The notes: generated from the letters alone by a model not told the origin. A stretch of DNA of 64,000 nt from Heterobilharzia americana (GCA_944470555.2 OX104127.1:114604741-114668740); one strand, 5' to 3'; counted from the first letter of the stretch, positions 52,001-60,559 are shown. Numbers and translations: made by a program.

Positions 52001-52316
52001 AAGTATCTGCATTCGTACGCATGTCTACGAAAAATGCCACACCCATTTAGAACCGTAGTGAAGGCAAGCTCGGCTCTCCTTACAACCTGATATGTGTCAG
52101 GCAAATATTATTATACATTAAAGTTATATATGATAAAATCAGTTATTATTCATCACTAATGTAGAAGATTTGAAAGACACTATGCATGACCATAGAATAA
52201 CTCACAGCAGGTAGGGCGAAAAATGAGATACCAGCCAATGCACAAAATGCTGCAATAATTTTCCCCATCCATGTTTTAGGTACTGTATCTCCGTAACCGA
52301 CTGTACAAAGGGTTAT
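24176..52316 (-). CDS. KCNQ: KCNQ (Kv7) voltage-gated potassium channel, 3' seven exons
   Basis: Plasma-membrane voltage-gated K+ channel subunit of the KCNQ/KQT family. KCNQ tetramers carry slow M-type or IKs-type currents that limit excitability. Seven exons splice with GT/AG junctions and consistent phases; the coding sum is 1998 nt, giving 665 residues plus a TAG stop. In order, numbering from the first residue here: selectivity filter TVGYGD and S6 (1-40), basic post-S6 linker, helix A with an IQ-type calmodulin site (about 64-80), Ser-rich A-B linker (about 99-265), helix B (about 270-298), helix C (about 300-326), helix D coiled coil (about 345-375), and a hydrophilic tail of about 290 residues. 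The N-terminus and S1-S5 are missing: I found no WWG pore-helix exon or S4 exon between 52317 and 64000. Family assignment is firm; orthology to a particular vertebrate KCNQ is not resolved. Confidence 0.95.
25608..25760 (+). repeat. Partial family D repeat, KCNQ intron 6
   Basis: Matches the 5' part of 31565-31912: AGACCGAATTCTATCGATCAT versus CAGTCGAATTCCACCAATCAT and a shared GGTGCACTTAG / GGTGCACATTAG. The tRNA-like and ribozyme parts are absent. Confidence 0.6.
28510..28690 (+). repeat. Sm-alpha-like SINE with inactive hammerhead, KCNQ intron 6
   Basis: tRNA-like head AGTGGCCTAGTAGTTAACTC and ACTAGGTTTCAGTCTCA, then the hammerhead module at 28616-28660. The core is CTGACAA (G8 changed) and AAAA (G12 changed), the two nucleobases used as general acid side and general base. 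The 3' motif CCAGTATTCCACTGCTAG matches the Sm-alpha tail. Antisense to KCNQ. Confidence 0.8.
29512..29608 (-). CDS. KCNQ: KCNQ exon: C-D connector and start of helix D
   Basis: 97 nt between CTTGTTCCTTTAG and donor GTAAGAC; phase 2 in, 0 out. It encodes [10 protein letters not shown], matching the RxDQIVGRGP connector of KCNQ channels, a short acidic loop, and SRIVKIEHK, the first turns of the helix-D coiled coil that sets subunit assembly. Confidence 0.95.
29925..30740 (+). mobile_element. Penelope-like relic: GIY-YIG region and 3' UTR, KCNQ intron 5
   Basis: Plus-strand matches to the region before and within the PLE GIY-YIG endonuclease: [16 protein letters not shown] around 30140 and [20 protein letters not shown] around 30210-30270. 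Beyond the coding remnant it stays similar to 39260-39650, including a matching GTTTGGCGTTTGAC / GCTTGACGTTTGAC block. The two are copies of one family sharing a 3' UTR. Confidence 0.75.
31565..31912 (+). repeat. tRNA-like SINE (family D) carrying an intact-core hammerhead
   Basis: Plus strand. A 5' part shared with 25608-25760 is followed by a tRNA-like segment with A box AGCTCAGTGGTAGCG (31765-31779) and B box GGGTTTGAATCTC (31805-31817), then the hammerhead at 31856-31896. The tRNA-like part is of another type than in the other families. Lies in KCNQ intron 5, antisense to the gene. Confidence 0.75.
31856..31896 (+). ncRNA. Hammerhead ribozyme with intact core and GUU cleavage triplet
   Basis: Stem I strand CTTG; core CTGACGA (31860-31866); stem II GTG, loop CAAACAGA, CAC; core GAAA (31881-31884); short stem III ACC/GGT with an AA turn, or two pairs with a CAAG loop; triplet GTT with predicted cleavage after 31892; stem I strand CAAG. 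Stem I is 4 bp, stem II 3 bp. GUU satisfies NUH but is less usual than GUC, and stem II is short, so activity may be weak. The co-occurrence of both core strings with compensating pairs on all three stems is unlikely by chance. Confidence 0.7.
33101..33488 (-). CDS. KCNQ: KCNQ exon: linker end, helix B, helix C
   Basis: 388 nt after TTAATAATTTCAG, ending at donor GTAATTG; phase 1 in, 2 out. The first two thirds are Ser/Thr-rich linker. Then [20 protein letters not shown] is helix B, the second calmodulin site, and [20 protein letters not shown] followed by [18 protein letters not shown] is helix C. This is the most conserved cytoplasmic block of the family (compare the general KCNQ pattern FKE.LRPYDV.DVIEQYS.GH.DM), which makes the assignment certain. 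Confidence 0.97.
33675..33755 (+). repeat. Short dispersed repeat, unclassified
   Basis: Shares TTTCTGAACGCTTCGCTAGG / TTTCTGAACGTTTCGCTGTG and neighbouring blocks (GCCACAACTT / GCCATAGCTT) with 59660-59745. No coding or tRNA-like signal. Confidence 0.55.
34140..34235 (+). repeat. Possible tRNA-like repeat remnant
   Basis: CCCAGTAGTTAGGTGGAC followed about 45 bases later by GGAATTCGAATCC resembles A and B boxes of a tRNA-derived SINE. No second copy was found in the window. Confidence 0.35.
34868..35025 (-). repeat. Sm-alpha-like SINE with mutated hammerhead, KCNQ intron 4
   Basis: Minus strand: head with the B box GGTTCGAGTCTTA, then the hammerhead module around 34880-34925. GAAA is kept, but the core reads CTTACGA, with G5 changed to T, and stem I no longer pairs well. 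Sense to KCNQ; expected inactive. Confidence 0.75.
35899..35957 (-). CDS. KCNQ: KCNQ 59-nt exon in the A-B linker
   Basis: A small exon between CTTGCTTTCTGTACAG and the strong donor GTAAGC. It encodes [19 protein letters not shown] plus split codons at both ends (phase 2 in, phase 1 out). It restores the frame between the 234-nt exon and the helix-B exon: AA+G gives Lys and G+GA gives Gly. If it were skipped, the next exon would be read AAG AGC TGA, an immediate stop. I infer it is constitutive, or a switch to a truncated channel. Confidence 0.88.
36750..37400. repeat. GC-richer unclassified block in KCNQ intron 3
   Basis: Noticeably richer in G and C than the surrounding intron, with overlapping open stretches on both strands (for example 36862-37110 minus, 82 codons). 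No motif recognised. The composition suggests inserted repeat DNA, but a repeat copy was not seen elsewhere in the window. Confidence 0.4.
38540..39650 (+). mobile_element. Penelope-like relic: RT thumb, GIY-YIG and 3' UTR, KCNQ intron 3
   Basis: The segment 38586-38876 is open and encodes a clear PLE match: [28 protein letters not shown], then [13 protein letters not shown], the region following the catalytic box. A frameshift or stop follows, then VREWLSVRVF-type residues and eroded GIY-YIG pieces with HYPAWLL near 39125. It shares its 3' part with 29925-30740. Antisense to KCNQ. Confidence 0.8.
39958..40135 (-). repeat. tRNA-headed SINE (family C) carrying an intact-core hammerhead
   Basis: On the minus strand a tRNA-Ser/Leu-like head comes first: ATCTGAATGGTTAAGGCG as A box (about 40126-40109) and CGGGTTCGATCCC as B box (about 40086-40073). 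The hammerhead at 40054-40009 follows, then a tail ending near 39958. The head differs from the Sm-alpha-like copies in this window. A second copy, with a degraded ribozyme, lies at 40696-40862 in the same orientation. Sits in KCNQ intron 3, sense to the gene. Confidence 0.78.
40009..40054 (-). ncRNA. Hammerhead ribozyme with all core residues intact
   Basis: A self-cleaving RNA motif. Minus strand, 5' to 3': stem I strand GTACTG; core CTGAAGA (40048-40042); stem II GTCC, loop CATACGA, GGAC; core GAAA (40026-40023); a short stem III; cleavage triplet GTC ending at 40015; stem I strand CAGTGC. Stem I pairs over 6 bp with one G-U, stem II over 4 bp. Stem III can form only two pairs around an AGCU loop, but the eight bases ACAGCTGT form a perfect palindrome, which would give a strong stem III between two RNA molecules. 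All positions fit the consensus (CUGANGA, GAAA, NUH). Activity is inferred, not shown. Confidence 0.8.
40273..40345 (-). repeat. Sm-alpha-like hammerhead fragment, left arm of an inverted pair
   Basis: Headless fragment containing the hammerhead module on the minus strand. TGACGA and a GGAAAC remain, but C3 is changed to G and stem II is disturbed. Arms 40273-40345 and 40372-40450 are inverted copies that could form a long imperfect hairpin in RNA or DNA. Confidence 0.7.
40362..40450 (+). repeat. Sm-alpha-like hammerhead fragment, right arm of an inverted pair
   Basis: Plus-strand partner of 40273-40345. The CTGA of the core is lost and GAAA has become AAAA, but the cleavage site context TTTGTCCTGG is kept. 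Ends GCCCCTATCCATCAGTAAT, matching the outer end of the left arm. Confidence 0.7.
40696..40862 (-). repeat. Family C SINE with degraded hammerhead
   Basis: Homologous to 39958-40135: shared CATGGACTGACAT end, AGAGCACTTGACAGCGGTTC for AGCACTGGACAGCTGTTTC, and a GTACGCCCATGACCCG match to the head. The ribozyme core reads CTGAAAC and GGAACC, so it should be dead, although the GTC cleavage triplet survives. Confidence 0.7.
42405..42575 (-). repeat. Sm-alpha-like SINE, enzyme core intact, cleavage site lost
   Basis: Minus strand: head with A box GTGGCATAGTGGACAACTC and B-box remnant GAGGTTCCATTCT, then the hammerhead at 42470-42418. CTGACGA (42463-42457) and GAAA are intact with a Sm-alpha-like loop II (CAAATA). 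Stem II has one mismatch (GTCC/GAAC), stem I is weak, and the cleavage triplet is GCC instead of NUH. Sense to KCNQ intron 3. Confidence 0.78.
42598..42703 (+). repeat. Inverted repeat arm X, left
   Basis: About 100 bases that recur inverted at 42848-42947 with clearly more than 80% identity by eye; shared blocks include TATTTATTGATAT and CAAATTGTTTGACCTATGCT / GAATTGTTTGACCTATACT. A shorter match also precedes the SINE at 59385. Probably the 5' part of the same repeat family. Confidence 0.7.
42725..42845 (+). repeat. Sm-alpha-like SINE fragment, cleavage site intact, G12 lost
   Basis: Plus strand, inverted relative to 42405-42575. The hammerhead at 42777-42825 has a perfect stem I (CCAG/CTGG), core CTGACGA (42783-42789) and the GTC triplet ending at 42815. 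GAAA is replaced by AAAA, losing the general base G12, and stem II ends GGAT rather than GGAC. The head is truncated. Confidence 0.78.
42848..42947 (-). repeat. Inverted repeat arm X, right
   Basis: Inverted partner of 42598-42703. Together with the two SINE pieces it builds a block of nested inverted repeats between 42405 and 42947 in KCNQ intron 3. Confidence 0.7.
44009..44242 (-). CDS. KCNQ: KCNQ exon: helix A-B linker
   Basis: Follows CTTTCCCATTTTAG and ends at donor GTAAGTAT; 234 nt, phase 2 in and 2 out. Encodes about 78 residues: a Ser/Arg-rich start ([20 protein letters not shown]) that looks like a phosphorylatable basic segment, then a Pro/Ser/Asn-rich linker ending EEAEK. The A-B linker is the least conserved part of KCNQ channels, so assignment rests on splice phase and position more than on homology. 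Confidence 0.9.
44243..46830 (-). other. KCNQ intron 2
   Basis: 2588 nt, phase 2. Short open frames only; no repeat recognised. Confidence 0.85.
46831..47015 (-). CDS. KCNQ: KCNQ exon: end of S6, basic linker, helix A (IQ motif)
   Basis: Starts [12 protein letters not shown], the family signature closing S6. A His/Arg/Lys-rich stretch ([12 protein letters not shown]) follows, the region that contacts PIP2 in KCNQ channels. Then comes [13 protein letters not shown], the IQ-like calmodulin site of helix A, and [15 protein letters not shown]. The acceptor is TTATTTTCAG and the donor GTAAGCAG. Length 185 nt: phase 0 in, phase 2 out. Confidence 0.96.
47016..52205 (-). other. KCNQ intron 1 of the window
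   Basis: 5190 nt, phase 0. Contains the RTE relic at 50356-51170; the rest shows nothing I can name. Confidence 0.85.
50356..51170 (+). mobile_element. RTE relic, 3' part, in KCNQ intron 1
   Basis: Homologous to the C-terminal third of the RTE reverse-transcriptase ORF. Recognisable pieces are [37 protein letters not shown] and [17 protein letters not shown], with frameshifts and stops. It keeps a short A-rich/AATAAT remnant of the tail near 51155. Antisense to the channel gene. Confidence 0.85.
52206..52316 (-). CDS. KCNQ: KCNQ exon: selectivity filter and S6
   Basis: Encodes 37 residues from [10 protein letters not shown] to SFFALPA: the end of the pore helix, the K+ selectivity filter and most of S6. 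The acceptor is a pyrimidine-rich CTTTACCTGTCAG and the donor GTGAGTT. It is 111 nt, phase 0 at both ends, and as far as I recall matches the human KCNQ1 exon covering codons 308-344 in both length and boundaries. The filter reads TVGYGD rather than the usual KCNQ TIGYGD, with Cys at the preceding Thr position. GYGDTVP places Val where KCNQ2 has its TEA-sensing Tyr, as in KCNQ1. The conserved PAG of S6 is split across the next junction. Confidence 0.97.
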
Positions 52317-55300
52317 CTGACAGGTAAAGTGAAAGACATGAAAAAAAGGTTAAAATAGAAGGGACCAAGTTTAGAAAGATAGAATTTTTAAATGTCATAA
52401 TTTAGGATAAAATCGGCATTCTGGGAATACGTTTATGTACCCTTAGAAAGAAAGCTATGCAAGGTTTACCTTCTAAGTCAATCACCAACAATCTAGCTAA
52501 TTCTGCAGATCTATTGGAAACTGCATTTACTTTTCTGTATTAGATATATCTACCACGAAGGAGTAGTATTTAGTGAACACATCCGCACATGTTATAATCC
52601 AGCTGAAATGGAAACGCTTTATCTCACTGCGTAAGTTGTGTTCCTATATTTTAAGTTGGGCTTCATTGTGGGAGGACATCTGTCAAACAGCCATTGATAG
52701 CCAATGAAGTATATTCGAAGATGGTTTAGTTGTGTTGCAGCTTCCCGGAGGTATTTAAGCTTGAAATCAATCAAAACTAAAATAAAAGGCATAAGGTGGA
52801 AGAATTTGTACGTTTTGGCCAATGGAACTATTTATCTTAGTTTGAGGACGAATTCCTAATAATGAGTTTTAAAGGTCAGAAGTTTGAACTCATGACCCAA
52901 TGTGGCAAACGAAAAAAACAAGTTAGGCTGCTTACTCTCACTACCAGTTACGTATTTGATTCTTGCTTGAAGTAAGTAATATTTAAACACTTTTACATAC
53001 TTTTCAGTATCAAAATAATTTTTCATGTGCAGTGGTAAGAAAGAATTGGTTAACTGATCATGCGTACCAATTCTCTTCAGATGAAACAGTGGGGAAAATG
53101 TGTAATTAATGTGCTGTTGAGAAATCTTATTATCGTACTTAAGCTTTCCCAACACTAGAGTGATTTTACGTAGGGTTTTTTTCGTCAATATTTGCACTTG
53201 TATTGCTAATTAGGAACAGTCCTGTATCCAAACATGAAGCTAAGTAAATATTAACAGTATTACTTATCAGTTTGCTGAGTCGTTATTGAACTGTCACTCA
53301 CATATAAATAATACAAGCCAGATTATGTATCTGTGAATGAAATCATAAGATATCTCCGGGAGAAAGTCTGTGACATAAGTTCCTTCGTTTTAGATAATGG
53401 TTAGAGAGTTAGATGTCCAATTATAGATAAAAATGCTTGACAGTATTGCTTTTAACTGCATCTCTGTGTTACACAGTTTCGTATTTATGAAGGAACACTA
53501 GTTCCCTGGATACTGTGAACACAAGTGGCTGATAAGTGCTGAGAAGCATGACGGCTTATGCTTCGGCTTCATTCGAAAGCTCTGTACCCACGATAAAGTC
53601 AGTTACTGTTGCCCAAATATCTTCAAGTCTTGAAGATGAGCACCTAGCAAAGATTTCATCCTCTTCAGTTGTCTGGACTCCTGTTCACGGAAGCTCAATC
53701 AAGTCAGTTCAAGACATCCTATTGGTAGCCTCCAGACATCAAATATCCAGTACACTGAACGGTAAAGTGAAGTTGTTTAGCGCTTTTAACAGGAATCAAA
53801 CTTGATCCATAATACCTGCCCAGGAATTAAAAACTGAAGAACACAGTTTTTGGTAGCATTTCATCACAAATATTTATGCTAGTAAATTATATAAAAGGTG
53901 GTAAATAGTCAGTCAGAGAGAGGTATAAATGGAGATCACTGACTGATTTTTTACTTCTTTCAACACTAAAAGTACTTTACGCATTCAATAAAATGAAATA
54001 TGACGCGAAATGTTCATTTGAACAACTTCAATACTCGACGTTTAGTAATATAAGATTCTGACGAAATACAATAACACTTGTATAACAGAAAATAACCTGA
54101 AAGATAATACATATGTGTAAATGAATAAGACTTTTTCTCCGAGGAAAATTAGTTCACGCAAAAAACTGTCATAGAAGAGAAGAAAGTCTCACTTTAAATA
54201 ATAAATTGAATTCTATTGAAAAAACCCACTTACATAGAAGAATTTTCTAATGAAATAATTAACATTATTAGACAAGTTTCAACACACAGTTAAGAAGGTC
54301 GGGACTAATTAACATTCAGGAGGTGTTTCAAAAAGAAATCAACCAAAATAAGTGATCTCTAGAATATTTTAAAACAGAAAATTGAAGTAATGACTGCCTA
54401 CGAACAAACTTTGCTTGAGTAATGACGGTTATCAAGAAAGAGATGTAAGTTTCTTCTATGAGCTTCATGAAGAGAGGAAACTAAAGGACCATGTATAACC
54501 TTTAATACTTGTTCTTCGAGTATTTTCACGAATGAACTTAAGAATTACGCGTTATACTTCAAAATACGGGCAGACAGCATTTCTCCTAATCTAAATTATA
54601 TATAATCCCATAAGTAACTACCCTCCTAGCATATTATGTGAGAAACCTTTCACAATCTGGGGAGGAACATCTACCAGTATGGCTAACGAAAAGAGAGATA
54701 ATGAAGATTTCGGGTTGTCCCCAGTCCTACCTAATTGGTCATAATACCGAAATTAGGTTTGATTCCTCAGTAATCGACTAAGTACCAAGTTAAATGCTTG
54801 AAGCAGAAAGAATTCTCCTTCTTCAAAATGCTTAATCTACTGAAGTGAAAATCATCATATTTGACATTTGTGTGTAAGGACAACTCAAGCATGCTTTTAT
54901 TCTTCCGTGGCTGTCTGCAAAGATGGAATTCACAAAACTCAGGTAAATAACGACTAAAATAACTTGTTTCCATGGATATGATTTAGCATTTGTTTATTTC
55001 TCACTCGGATGTATATTCGCATGATTTTATATTTCTAATTTTTATTTGACTCAATGTCCAGTAGTTACTGACTACCTGGAATGATTTTTAATTTTAATCC
55101 AACTGTAGTCGACAATCCTTATAACCGTTATTAATTTTATACAATAATTATCAAAGATCATATGTGAAATAATTCGTTGCACAATTTAATCGTGTACTTG
55201 GTTTAAAGGAGTGGCTCTAAATCCACGGTAAGCCAAATGAAAGAATGTAATTGGCTATATTGGTCATTGCTAAAGTAGCCTTTAAAGACACTGGTTTAAA

Positions 55301-58300
55301 GAACAGGTAACTATCACAAAATTCATATAACCATTTGACTTGTTTGTTACTAGGTGCAAAATATTGTATTTAAGTGTATAGCCTGATGAGATTTTAGTGA
55401 AAATATGTATTTGTTCAAATTCTTGTCTTTACGAAGGAAGCTTCAATGTTTGGTGCTTATGACACAACCAAGAGGAAACCATGAGACATGCAGTTAGTTT
55501 TAGAATGTTTCAAAAAATTTTTAGAAACATCTGGTTTGCATACCATATAAATTTCTTGCCAAGAGTTAACGAGATGAAACTTTCCAGTCTTTTTCTATCT
55601 AAATATACTTGTGACAGTTATCCTGCCATTAGTTGTTTGCAAAATCTAATTGTTTGAATAAAGGGTGGAAAAAATCTGTTTTCTACATATTCTACATCTT
55701 AGTGCAAAGGTTTTATTCAGCACTCACTTTACAGGCAATGCTCTAGACATTTGTTTTATTAAATGAGTGGTGAATGAAGATATATCATTATTCTGATTTC
55801 ATATTATACATACATCCATATTATACATATTATACTTATCAAGCAAAACACGCAGGTCATTGGTGGAATTTCATGCATACTTAAACTTTAGGTAAACTCC
55901 CTGATATGTGCATATTGGGTTAAACTGTTTTGACTCAGTCTTCTAGTGTTCCACATTTTTTTCTGAGATCTGCGCTTTAAATCAAAATTAACATCATCAT
56001 TACTAGTTGCTTATCGTATCTAAGGTTTCACGGAGTAGTTTGGCGTTCCTCGCGAAGAATGTTAACGTTTGATATTACCAGTGAATGGTAATGATAAGTG
56101 ATGTTGTCAGTTTTCAGTTTAAACTACTCCATATCAACGTTGCCAAAGGAATGGAAATCGGATAGCCAACTATGAGAACCCTACAAGTGAAGTTATTAGG
56201 GTAGAATTTCATTTTATTTTAAAAGGTTCATCATATTGTCTTAAATATACTTATTTATTTCTTCTTTTATTTAAGATTACATACAGGTGGAAGAAAACCT
56301 ACTAAGTAAATTGAATGGAAAACAGGCTGCAAACTGTGTTGCTGCTGCATTTATTAACTTTAATAATTAAATAGAAAGCATGAAACCTTCGGTTATATAC
56401 CGTAGCGTCTCCATCACCTCGGTATAAAAGAAATACAAGGGCTCTTAGGTTGAGTAGAGAAATACTTTCATTGCACAAGTGATTGTTTTCGAACTAGTCG
56501 ATATTCTTGGAGACTCATATCCCATTCTTATTCTTCCATTAAATTTATGTGTTTCTGCTGTGTGTTGTAGGCGTCATTACCATTTCGACTATAGTATTGG
56601 GAAATAAAAAAACAATACGATAGTACTTTGCATAAATTATCCATCTTGGTTGTTTATCACCATCCTATCTGTTTTCGTAACCCCTTGTAGGTGCCATATT
56701 CCTAAGTTAGTCGTGATTTGGAAAGTAATCTGTGTCACTACCATACTTTCTTCTGAAACTACAGTGTGTAGTTGAAAACCTTCATTACTAACCCACTACA
56801 GCACAACTAAAAATGTAGCTATATCTAGTATTAAATCACGTACTGTAATTCCTAATCGTTTTTATAGTTGTGAACATTATCAAAATAACCTTAATCCCAA
56901 GGTTTATTGTATAGTTTAAGCTGAAGTATTATTTGATATTTCTATATAAATTCCCTATGGAATATATGCTTATAAACAAAAAGGTTATTTATCTAATGCT
57001 CCATCTAAGTGCAAAAAAGAATGCGAATTCAACTGGCTATTTCGAGTATAAATTGACGATTGAAAAGATTGTTCTTGAACTAGGACGGTATGGAAATAGT
57101 AATTATGTCAGTCGTAGATTGTTTGATGATACAGAGTGAGTTATTTGGTTACATTTCAAAGATGATACCTATTAGGATATTATATGAAATCTGTTATTAA
57201 AACAACAAAGAAAACTTTGTTACTTAATATTGATATCGTAATCTTAAATAAATTATTCTGTTTCCTGAGTTGATGAAGGGTTATAAGCGGGAGGAAAACG
57301 TTTTTTTCTTGTAAGCCCATCTATAGTTGTATATGTGACATCACACTGAGATTTAAGAATTAAACCTTCTTATTATTTAAAAGTATATGGATGTCGAAAA
57401 GATTTGAGTCATAGCACAGAAAAGATCTGTATCAAATAATAATGAAATGATATTTTTGAATGATATTTCTTGTGTTACGGCGTGTTCTCAGCCTAACATT
57501 TCGGCAGCACATATTTCCTGGAAACATTTATTGTTAGGGTAATGAATCATTAGAATTAGGCGGAGTGAAGGAATTAAACATAGTATTGAAGGACTTGTGA
57601 TGAAATAGTCTGAAACGGAAAATCGTGTTATCCTTCAGACAGGTAACATATACAAGTGACTATTAAGGTGATTTTAATGGGAAATAGTTGACAGACGCCT
57701 ATCATTATGGAGACCAGAGAAAAAGCCAGTTTGTAGGTGTTGGACTCTTATGCATGATTTCTAGGGATCAGTGAGAATTGAAGAGTTATCGTCACAGTGG
57801 TCACCCTGATTTAAGCCTTAGACAGAGACATAGTACTGCGGATCTAAAGATACAGTGTATAGCTAAGATCATGAGAAGTGAAAATATAACGCCGATACAT
57901 CCAACTACCACAGACTACGCATTCACGATGATGTCACAGTTCATGATATCTGTGAAGTGTATTGCCGAATTAACGCAGGAAATAGACCTGGCACCTCAAC
58001 TGCTGAAAATATTTTAGCTAAGATCCGTAGTTTAAATATCCTTATGTCCTCTTGATTCATTGAGAAGACCCAATGATGACACATCCACCTTTATTTGTAC
58101 GCAGAACACTTATCATAACATTAAACTCTGTTGATAAAATTTGGTTTGCAACCATAGTCACTTCACCATTCTCCTCACTAAATTGATTCTCCCTGTCATT
58201 ATGGTTTCTATTTTACTGTTCTCACTTCAGCTCTTTTCATTATTCTGTTCTTAAGTGCATGCTATCCTGCATGTAAATGTCGGAGTCTATTCAGCGAGCT

Positions 58301-58949
58301 ATCAGATTATGCAATACGATTTGTACGAATACGTTGCACGATCCGGATTAGGTAGGCCCAACCGTTTTGTCTGATCAAAAGAACATCACCAATAGCTTTC
58401 ATTCCAAGTCTTGTTTCTACAACTTTTCACTGGAATGATTACATGTGGTGCGACTATTGCTGTTAAAATTATTTGTTTTTTTTACTGTAAAAGGTATATT
58501 TTTACTTATGTAGTCTTGGTGCAGTATATTAGAACAAATAACGAAATAAAAAAATATTTTGTATTATTTCTTCGCGTCCCCATTTTGTTAGGAAGATCTT
58601 TTTCAGTTGTATGAATGTGACAAGTTTTTTTGTTTTCACAACTCAAGTTTGCTACAGACGGTGATGTTTATGATCATCAAGCTGGATCGTGATATGGAAC
58701 AGAAACCAATCAAATGTAGGCGAGGGAATTAGTAGGTCAATCAGAAAGGATCATTCCTTTTGTGCAAATAAGGTAGAAGCAAATTAGGGTTGGGAAATTA
58801 AGTTCGACTATTAAAAGTACAATGAAGTTAAGAGTCACCAGGGTGGGGTAAGAATAAATTACTATTTTGGAAAGATGAATGTTCGAAAATCAAACGTTAC
58901 ATGATTAATGATAATAATAATAACAATAATGGTGGCTCTAAAAGTGAAC
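52317..58949 (-). other. Presumed upstream KCNQ intron, no exon found
   Basis: Precedes the pore exon acceptor. I looked on the minus strand for S1-S5 signatures (Trp-Trp-Gly pore helix, S4 RMxRMDRRGG) and saw none. Open frames at 52619-52822, 52856-53197 and 54767-54973 do not resemble channel sequence. Confidence 0.55.
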
Positions 58950-59176
58950 TGAATCATTTTATTGGCAAACATTGGTAGCCGACATCTAAGTTCTTTGGTT
59001 GCGAAACGCATCGTTAAGGTAGGTCATAGGAATAACGTTACTACTTCCTTTAGACTCATTTACAAAATGTGCTGGGGACGGATCCTTAAATTTGTTGGTG
59101 TTCGAGCTGTTAGAAAGTTTAGACGACCTTTGTGTGTTCAAAAACAGCTTGTTATCACATTACATCTCCCTAGGTG
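58950..59176 (+). mobile_element. Penelope-like relic: end of GIY-YIG domain
   Basis: A 71-codon open stretch matching the last third of a PLE GIY-YIG domain: HLSSLVAKRIVKVGHRNNV (compare S.IVEH...TGH in the family), SFRLIYKM, then LKFVGVRAVRKFRRPLCVQK and ITLHLPR, where intact proteins have a LPW-like end. Only the C-terminus is present, as expected from 5' truncation during retrotransposition. Confidence 0.75.
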
Positions 59177-59329
59177 AGTTCAACTCTGGCACTAAATTTG
59201 ATGCACTGTTATTTTCGTTCTATTGATTTTCATTGTTATTTGGCCTTTAATTCAGCCTTCCTGAATGACCTCTGTTCACATTCTCACTCCTTATCTTTAT
59301 GAACTTTCATATAAATACCTATGCCAAGT

Positions 59330-59510
59330 ACGTATGTGATCATTATTACTATTTGTTGATATGTTTCCAATGCTCTGCTGTTTTACCGGTTCGAGTCTCA
59401 GTAGGAACAAGACTACTCACTGGGATCCACGTACGTACATCTGTTGAGTCCCAAATTGGACGGAACGCCCGTCCTCGTTTCGTCTGCTAGCCACACCCAA
59501 GTAAATCACC
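59330..59510 (+). repeat. Sm-alpha-like SINE with inactive hammerhead
   Basis: Plus strand: X-like leader (TTACTATTTGTTGATATG), B box CCGGTTCGAGTCTCA with the A box deleted, then the hammerhead near 59425-59475. Stem II is perfect (GTCC/GGAC) and the GTC triplet is kept, but the core is CTGTTGA (A6 changed) and GGAA (A13 changed). Ends CTGCTAGCCACACCC. Confidence 0.78.
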
Positions 59511-59659
59511 ATGTGTGATCATTGTTCCAAATGCATTACGTGAATTTATTACACAGTCCAGCCAATTTACGTCTTCCTTTTGTTTTCTCGAATAGTAACA
59601 ATAATAATAATATCAGTAGTCTTAATAATAGTGATAGCGACAAGGGTAAGTTTTGATGC

Positions 59660-59745
59660 AATCCTAGAGTGTTTCGAAAACCGAAAACAGGATTTTTCTG
59701 AACGTTTCGCTGTGTGTGCCATAGCTTCTTCAGTAGGACATTCGT
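59660..59745 (+). repeat. Short dispersed repeat, unclassified
   Basis: Second copy of the element at 33675-33755, same orientation. Confidence 0.55.
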
Positions 59746-60559
59746 AGCAACTATGGCCTAGACGCTTATATTAAAGGTACTTATAATTATGATAACCGCT
59801 GAAGTATGAGTAATAACAAAATGGATTGTGTAATGTATAGAGTGGGTTCATAGACTGCATATAACTCAGGAAGCAGCATAAAACTGTTGAAAATGGTAAA
59901 CCACTAAAGTGTTATCCAGTAGGATTGGACAGGTTGGTAAAATAGAAGAGATTAAGACGATTAAGTGAAATAACACTGGAAACTACTCTTGGCAGCCTAG
60001 TTAAATTTCGCGCTACCAAAAATATTTCATCAAGTTGCTCCTTTTTACTTGTTTTATCCTTTCGGATGTCATCTAACCGTCTTCAACCTACTGTTAAACG
60101 GGTTAATAGCAACACTACGAGAAAATATCGCTGTACACAGTTGTTGGCTTCCGAATACACAACAGTGCATCACACAGCTACTACACGAACACGTAACTGG
60201 AACAGTAAATTTCCTTACTGGATAAATGAACCTTCACCACCAAATTTACGTCTGCTTTTCTAACGGATCTATGTGCATTAATCTACAAAATAGATGATCG
60301 CCTAAGCACTACTCGTTGTTGTGCATTACCGCCTATCACACTGCTACCATTTCTCATTATTTAATTGCCACGGACTTATAATTTAAAAATATTGTGCAAG
60401 AAGTAAATTTGTTTGAATTTAACACTGAGGATTCCCTATTGTAGCAAAGTTATTGTCTATCATTAAGTGGTGAATATTATTTCAAACATGAACACCGAAA
60501 TAAATCATGTAAAAAAGTGTGAAATGAAGTTGTGTCCAACCTCATCCCTGTTTGTTATA

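Noticed and set aside
51916..52104. Minus-strand open stretch just after the pore exon donor
   Set aside because: No acceptor with a usable phase and no KCNQ similarity; the pore exon joins directly to [10 protein letters not shown].
57778..58017. 79-codon plus-strand open frame
   Set aside because: No recognisable motif, repeat match or convincing splice sites; not listed as a gene.
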